The translations under genes were made by a program, and so were the position numbers. From assembly GCA_030649205.1 (NCBI GenBank), contig JAUSGE010000009.1, positions 1 to 32,154 of the forward strand: a stretch of 32,154 nucleotides of DNA, read 5' to 3'. The notes below the pieces were generated by a model, which saw only the letters and a list, made by a program, of their open reading frames with translations, made no database searches and had not been told where the DNA came from. Shown here piece after piece: positions 13,150 through 22,500 of this stretch (the first letter of the stretch is position 1; every line of letters begins with the position of its first letter). The DNA comes from a bacterium (GTDB lineage Bacteria; Patescibacteriota; Patescibacteriia; Patescibacteriales; GWC2-42-12).

Positions 13150-15933
13150 ATGCAAAAATTTAGTAAATACTCTAAAATTTTTTTACTAGCAATCTTTTTA
13201 TTGCTGGCCGCGGTTTTTTTGTCTCATTCCGTTCGCGCGGCCGCGGCTGACGTGGGATTAAACTACGCGGCCGGCACGGGCTTGAGCAATGCCCAGGATA
13301 TCAGGGTCATTATCGCTAAAATTATCAGGATCGCCCTGGGTTTTCTCGGCGTGATCGCGGTCAGCCTGGTTATTTACGCCGGCTGGCTGTGGATGACCAG
13401 CCAAGGCAATGAGGAAAAAATTGAGCAGGCGAAAAAGATCTTGAAGAACGCGGTTATCGGCCTGATAATTATTTTGTCCGCTTTCGCCGTCGTCAGCTTT
13501 ATTTTAAATCAGCTGACCGGCGAGGGCGGTAATTCCAATAAAGCCGGCGGCGGCGGGGGCGTAAAAAATTATGGCTTGTCGGCTTTAGGCAATGGCATAA
13601 TTGAATCGCATTATCCGGCGCGCGATCAAAAAGAAGTGCCAAGAAATGCCAGCATTATTATTACTTTTAGAGAGTTGATGAAGGCTGAAACTTTATGCAA
13701 GCCTAAAGATGCGACGCCAACTATCTGCGATGGCGATGATATTAACACAGATGTAATCAGGATTTTTAAGAAAAGCGATTCAGCCGTTTGCGTTACCGGT
13801 AGCTCGCCTGCGTCTGGCTGTACCTCTTTAGTTGACGCGAAAGTTTATACAACGGCTGACGGCAAGACTTATGTTTTCGCGCCAAAAAATTATTTGGGCT
13901 CGCCTTCGGAATATATTGATTATTCGGTTTATTTAAGCAAAGATTTAAAAAGAAAAACCGGTGATGGGGCATTTTTGGGTAAAACTCCAGAGGAATATGC
14001 CTGGAGTTTTGAAGTCAGCAATAAAATTGATTTGACGCCGCCGCAAGTTATAAAAAACAGCCTGGCGCCGGCGCCGGACAATATAAAAGATACAGTAGCG
14101 CCTGGTGCCGGCGCGTCAGCGACGGGCACGATTACGGTTAATTCAGAGCCGTCAATTTATAGCGAGGCGAAGGTATTGTTGGTAATGAAACCGATGGTGG
14201 ATGATCCCTCAGTAATTCCGCAAACAGATCCGCCGACTAAAATATTAGCTTCCTGGAGCGATGCCACGGCTACGGTTGATAAAAGTTGCGACCAAGGCGG
14301 AGAGTTCAAGGTCAATGTTGATAGCGCTAATAAGAGCATTATTAAATTAACAGATAGTAGCGGCATATCATTGGGCCAGGGCGCGGTTAGCGGTAAAACT
14401 GTTGCTTTTACCCTGTGTAATTTAAAATTAACGCTTAATTCCGGCAATTTCACGGAGGGGAACGAATGGACAGTTAAGATTAAAGCTATGACCGTTGCCG
14501 ATACCATAACCGCGGGAGATATAACCTATATCGCCAGTGATACGGCAGGCGGCGCTAATTTTGTAGTTGGAAATAATAATACAACCGCGAATAATTTAAA
14601 GGACGCAATAAATAACATATCATCTCCCAATCCAGACATTGCCGCTACTGCTTCGGGCAATGTTGTTACGGTGAAAGCCAAAGTCGCCGGTCTAGCCGGC
14701 AATAGCATTAATTTATCAAACAGTAACTCGGCGGCGCTAACGGTAGTCGCTATGAAAGACGGAAAAGATAAAATAGATGAGGTTAATAATACTTGCATAA
14801 AAAATCCTCCACAACTTAATTGTAAAACAGACGAGCCCATGAATTCGGCGATCCAAATTGAATTTAATGAAGCCATTATGCCCCTGGTAGTTTCCGGCGC
14901 GAGCGATGATTTAAAAGATTATATCAGAGTGGTTAATGCTGTCTCTATCCCAGTAGCAAAAGATGGCGCTTGTACGTCTGATGCAGACTGTCTGTCATAT
15001 AAATGCGATAACAATAAATGCGCGGGTAATTATTTGGCCGGAAAATTCGCGGTGTCCAATCAATACAGAACGGTTGATTTTTTATCAGACAAAGAGTGCG
15101 GTTTTAACGCCTGCGGGGAAAAAATTTATTGTTTGCCGCCTAATAGCCATTTGCGCGTTGAACTTTCCGCGGCCAGTTTGATTTCTTGCGCGAAGAATGG
15201 CAAAGCAGACGATAGTCTTTGCCAAGACAAGTCGCCGTTTAATACCTGCGACACAGCCAGAAAGTTTTGCCGTGATAGCGCGAATAAATATTTTCCTCAA
15301 GCCAATAAGGCCGGAACAAAAATCGTGGACGGCATAGTTGACGCGGCTTTTAATTCATTGGACGGCAATCGCAACGACTCGGCTTATGGTCCGGCCAGCT
15401 ATTATAATGAAAACGCGCCGGTTGCCGCAGAAGGCGATAGTTATCAGTGGTCGTTTTTTATCAGCAATAAACTTAATCTAACTCCGCCGAAAATTAAAAC
15501 GCCCACTATTCCGGTCAAGGACGAGTCTGGCGTTGATTTAAATAAAGCGATTACCATCAGTTTTGATAAATTAATGCTGTCATCGCGCTTAACCACCGGC
15601 AGTTTGACAATCAAAAATGGCAATGAAGACGTTCTGCATTATTTGCTTAATCTAAGAAGTTTTCTGGATCAGCCTTTGGGCTATTGGGCGACCAATCAGG
15701 GGAAACAAAGCGTTCCTGGCGCCAGTACCATAGATCAAACCGATGTTTATATTAATCATTCTCCCTTCAGCAATGCCGCCAGCTATAAAGCCCAAGCCGG
15801 GTCCGGCTTAAAAGATATTTATCAAAATTGTTTTAAGCCCTGCGCCGGTCCGGCCTGTTCGGGAGACGCTAATTCGGTTACCGATGGTTTGCCCTGCTGC
15901 TGCAACGGCGCTCGGGGAGAAAGTTGTCCATAA
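13150..15933 (+). CDS. Secreted VirB2/TrbC-like N-terminus fused to Ig-like and Cys-rich domains
   Basis: This is a 927-aa surface protein of unknown function. A signal peptide (1-31, ending SVRAAA) is followed by DVGLNYAAGTGLSNAQD and two hydrophobic helices (about 61-83 and 100-122) joined by a charged KKILKNA stretch, the VirB2/TrbC-pilin-like layout. Two SbsA-like (Big_5) Ig domains follow, one starting at GIIESHYPARDQKEVPRNASI and one at LTPPKIKTPTIPV. Residues about 446-540 (NTTANNLKDAINN, TASGNVVTVKAKVAGLAGNS) resemble a segment seen in phage tail proteins. Cys pairs occur in ACTSDADCLSYKCDNNKCAG, and the end is Cys-rich (CFKPCAGPACSG...CCCNG). It is paralogous at the N-terminus to the 16564 gene. 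A host-contact or appendage role is inference. Confidence 0.8.
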   Translation: MQKFSKYSKIFLLAIFLLLAAVFLSHSVRAAAADVGLNYAAGTGLSNAQDIRVIIAKIIRIALGFLGVIAVSLVIYAGWLWMTSQGNEEKIEQAKKILKNAVIGLIIILSAFAVVSFILNQLTGEGGNSNKAGGGGGVKNYGLSALGNGIIESHYPARDQKEVPRNASIIITFRELMKAETLCKPKDATPTICDGDDINTDVIRIFKKSDSAVCVTGSSPASGCTSLVDAKVYTTADGKTYVFAPKNYLGSPSEYIDYSVYLSKDLKRKTGDGAFLGKTPEEYAWSFEVSNKIDLTPPQVIKNSLAPAPDNIKDTVAPGAGASATGTITVNSEPSIYSEAKVLLVMKPMVDDPSVIPQTDPPTKILASWSDATATVDKSCDQGGEFKVNVDSANKSIIKLTDSSGISLGQGAVSGKTVAFTLCNLKLTLNSGNFTEGNEWTVKIKAMTVADTITAGDITYIASDTAGGANFVVGNNNTTANNLKDAINNISSPNPDIAATASGNVVTVKAKVAGLAGNSINLSNSNSAALTVVAMKDGKDKIDEVNNTCIKNPPQLNCKTDEPMNSAIQIEFNEAIMPLVVSGASDDLKDYIRVVNAVSIPVAKDGACTSDADCLSYKCDNNKCAGNYLAGKFAVSNQYRTVDFLSDKECGFNACGEKIYCLPPNSHLRVELSAASLISCAKNGKADDSLCQDKSPFNTCDTARKFCRDSANKYFPQANKAGTKIVDGIVDAAFNSLDGNRNDSAYGPASYYNENAPVAAEGDSYQWSFFISNKLNLTPPKIKTPTIPVKDESGVDLNKAITISFDKLMLSSRLTTGSLTIKNGNEDVLHYLLNLRSFLDQPLGYWATNQGKQSVPGASTIDQTDVYINHSPFSNAASYKAQAGSGLKDIYQNCFKPCAGPACSGDANSVTDGLPCCCNGARGESCP

Positions 15934-15940
15934 AAGTAAT

Positions 15941-16070
15941 CGTCATTCCCGTGAAAACGGGAATCCAGAAAAAATTCTGTCTGGATCCCTGCTTTCGCAG
16001 GGATGACGAAAAGGGGCAGGCATGACGGATAAGCAAACGTCATTCCCGCGCAGGCGGGAATCCAGAAAAA
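15941..16070. repeat. dRS3-like repeat cluster, left of GIY-YIG gene
   Basis: Positions 15941-16008 (68 nt, starting CGTCATTCCCGTGAAAACGG, ending CGCAGGGATGACG) are identical to 16427-16494. A second string ATGACGGATAAGCAAACGTC (16022 onwards, 27 nt shared) recurs at 16411. A further CATTCCCGCGCAGGCGGGAATCCAG hairpin runs up to the start codon of the GIY-YIG gene. Confidence 0.85.
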
Positions 16071-16071
16071 A

Positions 16072-16368
16072 ATGTACCAAGAAAAAATATCGTACATCTA
16101 TATCATGGCCAGCGGTAAGAATGGAACTTTGTATATTGGAGTAACTTCAAATCTGCAGGATAGAGTAAATAAACATAAGCAAGGCCTATTTGGCGGATTT
16201 ACCAAAAAGTATAATATTATAGATTTAGTTTATTACGAAATATTTGGCGATATTCAAGAAGCCTTTACCAGAGAAAAGCAGTTAAAAAAATGGAAAAGAA
16301 ACTGGAAGATAAAGTTAATTGAAAAAGATAATCCGGGCTGGAACGATTTATCTGATAAATTATTTTAA
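16072..16368 (+). CDS. GIY-YIG nuclease domain protein, repeat-flanked
   Basis: This 98-aa single-domain protein matches the small GIY-YIG family (UvrC N-terminal-like, YhbQ-like). YIYIMAS supplies the GIY strand, GTLYIGVTSNLQDRVNKHK the YIG and catalytic Arg, and FTREKQLKKWKR the metal-binding Glu. FTKKYNIIDLVYYE and NPGWNDL are typical of the subfamily. Cellular function of these solo nucleases is unknown. The gene sits between two paralogous giant surface-protein genes, and the repeats on both sides include an identical 68-nt block, so it may move as a cassette or have arrived together with the repeats. The first ATG abuts the repeat and gives the normal N-terminal length. Confidence 0.88.
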   Translation: MYQEKISYIYIMASGKNGTLYIGVTSNLQDRVNKHKQGLFGGFTKKYNIIDLVYYEIFGDIQEAFTREKQLKKWKRNWKIKLIEKDNPGWNDLSDKLF

Positions 16369-16373
16369 AATCG

Positions 16374-16545
16374 TCATTCGTGGAGTTTCTGGATGCCTGC
16401 CTACGCAGGAATGACGGATAAGCAAACGTCATTCCCGTGAAAACGGGAATCCAGAAAAAATTCTGTCTGGATCCCTGCTTTCGCAGGGATGACGGAGAGG
16501 GGCAAGGGATGACAAAAGAGGCGCGGGAATGACAAAGATAAGCCC
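16374..16545. repeat. dRS3-like repeat cluster, right of GIY-YIG gene
   Basis: It contains a partial element (TCGTCATTCG...CTGCCTACGCAGGAATGACGG), then the 27-nt and 68-nt blocks identical to the left cluster, then degenerating fragments (GGGATGACAAAAG, GCGGGAATGACAAAG, CCGCAATGACA). The first ATG of the downstream ORF (16549) lies in the last fragment. Confidence 0.85.
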
Positions 16546-16563
16546 GCAATGACAAGGTATAAA

Positions 16564-19500
16564 ATGACAAAAAAAATAAAAAAAATATTAATAGTTTTCA
16601 GCCTGTTAGCCGCGGTTTTTGCTGTGGCTCATTTCGCGCTGGCGGCGACCGCTGATGTGGGGCTGAATTACGCGGAAGGTACGGGTTTAAGCGCGGCCAG
16701 CGACCCCAGAGTTATCGCGGCTAACATTATTAGGATCGCGCTGGGCTTTTTAGGCATTATCGCGGTCGGCCTAATTATTTATGCCGGCTATTTATGGATG
16801 ACGGCTAATGGCGAAGCGGAAAAAGTGGAAAAAGCCAAGAAGATTTTAATCGGCGCGGTGATCGGGCTGTTAATTTGTTTAGCGTCATTCGCCATTGCCA
16901 GCTATATTTTATCCAGATTAACTGAAGCTACGGGCGGCGAGAATACTGATCCTTTCGCCTGCAGCGGTCCCGACTGCCCCGGCGGCGGGCCTGACTTTTC
17001 TTTTGGAGTTTCCGGAACCATACCTGGAGATCAGGCAAAAAATGTGATAAGAAATGTAAGAGTTAGAGTTTTTTTGAACGACGCTATGGCTGATAATATT
17101 GACCAAAACGTTTTAAATAATAATTTTAAAGTGGAAAAAATCGCTTTTATTAATTCAGCCGATGAAACGGAAACCAATTTGCCTGAAATACAGCCGGTGG
17201 AGGGTGTGGTGGAATCAGGCGGCGGCCGGCGGGAAATTAATTTTAAAAGCAATGCGAATTGCGGCGATGAAAATAATACGCAGAACTGTCTTGACTCTTG
17301 GAGCAAATATAAAGTTACTGTTAACGGCGGGAGCGGAATAAAATCAATCAACAACCAAAGCCTAAGTTGCGCGGGTAATTCCTGCAAGTTTGTTTTTTCC
17401 ACCAATAATCTAATAGATACCAGCGGTCCGACCGCTGGGATAATATCACAGCAAATTTGCCGCGATGACGGCTCGCTTAAGCTCGGCGCCAATACCGTAA
17501 CCGGCTGGGCGCGGGATGACGCGGGTTTTTCCAGTCTGGGATTTTTAGAACAAAAAGTCGGCGAGTCCAGAATAAAAACGGACATAGTTAAGCCTGGGAA
17601 AAAACAAACTTATCAATCCGAGTCTTATCAATATGATACAAAAGCCATGGCCGTGGGCGATCAATACAATTTTAGTTTTAGCGCTTATGATTTGGCTTAC
17701 CACAAAGCGGATAGCAGTTTTACTACTACGATCAGGCCCGGCCATTGCTGTAATGGCATAAAAGATCCAACTGAAACCGCTATTGATTGCGGCGGAGAGT
17801 GCGGCGCTTGCGACGGCGCGGCCTGCGCTAATGATATAAGCGTACCGGCAACTTGCAGTGATAATTTGTGCGCTTCGCAAACCTGCCGTTCTGAAGGCTC
17901 AACCGCCGCTAAATGCTCTGCCGCCGGTTACGCGGCCGGAACTACAAACTGCTGTCTTTGCCAGAGTCCGCCGGTTATCACCGGCATTTCTCCGGCCGGC
18001 GGATTTTGTAAAAATGAACCTAATGAAGCCTGTTTAGCGGACAGCGATTGCGCCAGCGGCGACAGTTGCGATCAGAGCGCGCCTAACGGCAAGGCTGGTA
18101 ATTTTTTTACAATTTACGGCAGAAATTTTGGCGCCAGCCCGGGCAATGGCGGAGTCTACGCCAGCAGTACATTAGGCTGGGTTAAAGCCAAATTAGCTAA
18201 CGACTCTGCGGCCGGCAATGTTCAATGCACAAATGTTTGGACTGATAATAAAATTACCGCGATTGTTCCGAGCGGCGCGCAAACCGGAGCCATAAAAATT
18301 GTAAAGTCCGACTCGGCGTCCACTACCAGCGTGTTTGATTTTAAAATAAATGATATTGACAGGCCGGGCATTTGTTCATTAGATCCTGATAGCGGAAAAC
18401 AAGATGAAGTTATAAATTATTATGGCATAAAATTATCAGGCGCCAGCCCTTATTTTGGAAACATAAATAATAGAATTGCCGGAGTAGGAGCGAGTTTTAA
18501 TGATAATAAAAAAGGAACTGCCAAGGTGCCAAACATAACAGCCGGTAATACGAGCAGTTTTGCCCTAAAAGATAAAGTCTATAGCAATTATTTGGATTTT
18601 ACTAAAGATAAAGAATTATATAAGGGTCCGTTTATTTCTTCGTTTGATCCTAAGGAAGGTCCGGCCGGACAATATGTAACCATTAACGGCGGCGGCTTCG
18701 GCGCTACAGCCGGAGAGGTTTATTTCGGCGATGCTATTACCGGCAAGCCAGCCAGTTTTGATTTTCCTAAAATCTGCGCGGATTCCATTTGGAGCGACAA
18801 GCAGGTGATTGTAAAAGTTCCAGAAAATTTGCAAAATCGTAGAAATTACAAAATAACCATGAAGATTGGAGCTTGGCCGGCAATTGATACGACTTCAATT
18901 CAGCCGGAGATTGACAGGAATTTTATATTTAACAGCGCCTCGCCCCTAAAGCCGAGTTTATGCAAAATAGACCCCGCAATGGGCAAAATAAATACTCGGG
19001 TAAGTTTGTATGGCGAATATTTTGGCGAGAAGAAAAATCCGGCTGTATTAATTGGCGACAAACCTTATCCTTTAATTAGATTTCAAGCCGATAAAGATCA
19101 AACAGTTTTTGACTATTGGGACAAAGATAATGACCCAAAAATAACCGGAATTAGACCGGACAAAATAATTACTAAAGTGCCTAACCAAGCCGTAACCGGT
19201 CCGGTTAAAGTGGTTCAGACTGTAACGGTCAGTACTCGGGCTGGCCAGGGGGTTAGCCAGGTAATAGGCAACGGCAAAAATTTTAAAGTCGGGATTTGCG
19301 AGACAAAAGATGACTGCGGTTCAGTCAGTCTATGTTGTTCAGCCGGCACGCCTTATGCCGGACAATGCAAAACCGGCACAGTAGAGCAAGATGTTTGTTT
19401 TCCTGAAATAAAGTCCTGCGTTTATGAATGGAACTTCAGCACCGGTGGAAGTTCTTCCGCTTGCGCCAGCGATAAAGATACTGATAATAATCCGGCTACT

Positions 19501-22500
19501 CTGTCAGAATGCGGAGACCCGGAATCATGTTCCGGCTATGGCAGTTCGCTGGCGAGTTGTTATGGCCAGATGTGCCCCAACTCGCCCGGGCAATGCTCGG
19601 GCAATTCCGGATCGGTTGCTACCGGAGTGAAATGCGGCAATGATGTCTGTAAAAAGGCGGCCGGTTGTCTGGATAAAGACGGAGTGACTTTGCTCTGTAC
19701 CTATAGCGCAACTCTTAATAGATGCGTAAAAAATTCCGTGGCCTGTAATTTAACCGATAGTATTACTGACGCGAACGGCGTAAAATTTGCCCTAAAGTGC
19801 GGCACGGTTGATAATAAAAATGTCTGGTATTATGACAGCAACAAAACTTGCGCCTCAAGCGGCTATACCAAGAGCGCTGATAAAAACAAGTGCTTAGGCT
19901 CGGCTTGCGAGACCTGCTCGTCCGGATTTGTCTGTCAAAAAGACGGCGGCGCCGGCGTCTGCGCGGTTAACAATAATATTTGTCCAGCCGGTTCAACTTG
20001 CGATCCAGCTAAAAATGAATGCCTTAAAACAACACCGCAGTCAAGCTGTGAATGCTGCTGCAGTATCAGCCAGAATACGGCCAGCGGCAACCCGGGCTGC
20101 TGTACCGGCCTTAAATGCGGCGACACCTGCGGGTCTGACACCAGTTTAACTGATGGCCCTGATACTAACGATGATGGAATCGGCGACAGCAATGCCGGGC
20201 AGGGCAAATGCACCGGCTGTACGGTTAAAAACGCGAACGGCCAGGTTAATCAGGCCGCGTCCAATGCCAGCTGTAATTGTTCCGGTACTAGCGGAAAATT
20301 CTGCGATACTAGCGGCGCGGGCGGCTTGGGCACTTGCAACGATTGTACGCAATTATCAACCGCCGGACTCTGCTCCGGTTTGGGCGCGGGTAGCTGTTGC
20401 TTGGACGCAACAAAAAGCGATGTTTGCCGCGGCGTTAGCGCGGGCGGAAGCACTGTGAAAGACACGGATTTTCAGGAAGTATATCGCCAGGACTTTAATA
20501 CTCCCGGTGATTTGGCCGGCTGGACACCCTCCGCGGAGTGCGCCGGGCAATACGCGGTTAAAGACGGTTTTCTTGAATTTCAAGGCAACAACGATTGCAA
20601 TTTAGGCGTAGAGTTTAATAAGTTTAATTTTAGGGTCGGATCAGAATATAAAATAAAAATAAAAATAAAAAGAGACGACACTAATGGCGCGATTGCTCTT
20701 GGTTTAGGTACGGCCAGCGGTAATTACACCATTAACCCGAGCTCGGCAAACAACGAAAAAAATTATGAATTTGTGTTTGGACCGGGTTTAATACCAACAA
20801 TTAGCGCGCGCTACAATCATATTAAGTTAAGCATTGATAAAGTTAATGATAGTTACAAAGTTGATGGGTTCTATCAAGTAGATTATATTGCCATTGAAGA
20901 GAAAAGTCCTTATTCTTTCTGCGCCTATTATAGCTGCGGCTCGGGCGCAGATGCCGCTAATTGCCAGGGCGCGCAGAAAACCGGAACTTACCGCACCAAA
21001 GATTGCGGCAACCAATGCCAGCTCTTTCCGCAATTCGGTTTGGAGTGCAACAACAAAACCGCCAAGGCCGATACGTGCGATGCCAATGTTTGTACGAACT
21101 TCAGTTGCTTAGATGAAAACGGCTATGGTGTGGGTAAGCCCAACCCAAGTTACGAGCCTACCGCCAAAAATAATACTTGCGGTACGTGCTGCTGTGATCC
21201 TAAGGCCGGTAGTGATCAGTGTAAGGCTGTCAACAGCAAACTATCATGCGTGGCCGATAAAGGCAGTTGTTCCGGCGCTAATCGCGGCTTATGCTGTGGC
21301 TGCAGCGCGGACAGCGATTGCGGCAGTTCGGCTACGACCGGTTGTGGTACGGATACTTGCTGTAGCAGTCGGCCGACTGTGACGGCCACGGTGCCGGTAG
21401 CCGGGGCAGGCAACAGCGATGACAAAACAAAAGTCTGCCGCAATGCTTTAATTCAAGCTGATTTTAATCGGCCCATGTCGCTTAATACTTTTAGCGGCAA
21501 TGTGATCGTGGCCGGAGAATATGGCGCTGATCAATGTCCGGACAATACCACCTATTTAACCGCCGCCTATAAGCCAACCTTTTTTGCCAAGGTAAAATTT
21601 TGGTTAGCCAAACTGCCGCTGATTGATAAGCTGTTCGCGTCCGCGGCCCGAGCCGACGCGGTGGACGGAAATTTTTGCGCCATCAAGGGCACGGTCAATG
21701 GAGTTAATAATAAAGATACTTCCACTCTGGAATTTGCCCCCTCGCAAATCCTGGAGCCAAAACGTAAATATTATGTTATAATAAAAGGCGATACCAATAC
21801 CTCGGACGCGGTGAAAGAAGGCGTCTTAAGCGTCGGCGGTATTAGCATGAAGCCTGTGCTGGTGGACGAAAAAACTTTTAATGGTATTACTTACAAGGGA
21901 AAAATTTGGTCGTTCACGACCATGTCGGATCAAGGCCCTAATAAGGGAGTTTGCGAAATCAGCAAAGTTATAATTGATCCGGACTCTCATCTGTTTCAGA
22001 CGAATAAAAATGATCCGAACGATGATGATCCGAAAAAAGATACCTTTGATAAGATAGCTGATAGCGATAGGGTGTTTACAGCCACGGCTCTGAATGTTCA
22101 AGGCCAGGCTTTGGCGCCGGTTAAAGAATATGGCTGGAATTGGATTTGGTCTACGGATAATAACAAGGTTGCTGTTGCCCGGCCGGTTGCCAACGGACCA
22201 GGATATTTCGGCAGAGAATTAATCAGGGCTAATGATAATATTACCGAAGGTGAAACTTACGTTAATGCCAAAGCGGAAATTACTATATCGTCAATTGTTT
22301 CATCGCCGATCGGCAAGACAATACCCGGCAAAGCCAAAGTTTATGTTTTAGTCTGTTCTAATCCCTGGCCCACGGTTGAGCCAAACGGAGAATGGCGTCC
22401 ATTTCGGGATTATGGCTTAAAATGCAGTGATCCGAACGGAGATTGTTCCGGGCCGTATTCAACAGAAGGCAGTTCATGCGGTGAGTCCGATAAATGCCAA

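Noticed and set aside
15822-16097. Minus ORF of 91 aa
   Set aside because: It consists of dRS3-like repeat translation (FVIPAKAGIQ type) and antisense of the 927-aa gene.
16265-16570. Minus ORF of 101 aa
   Set aside because: Antisense to the GIY-YIG gene and the right repeat cluster; repeat-derived peptide pattern.
20000-20600. Several 70-100 aa ORFs on both strands within the giant gene
   Set aside because: They are alternative-frame shadows of a continuous Cys-rich coding frame with clear domain repeats.
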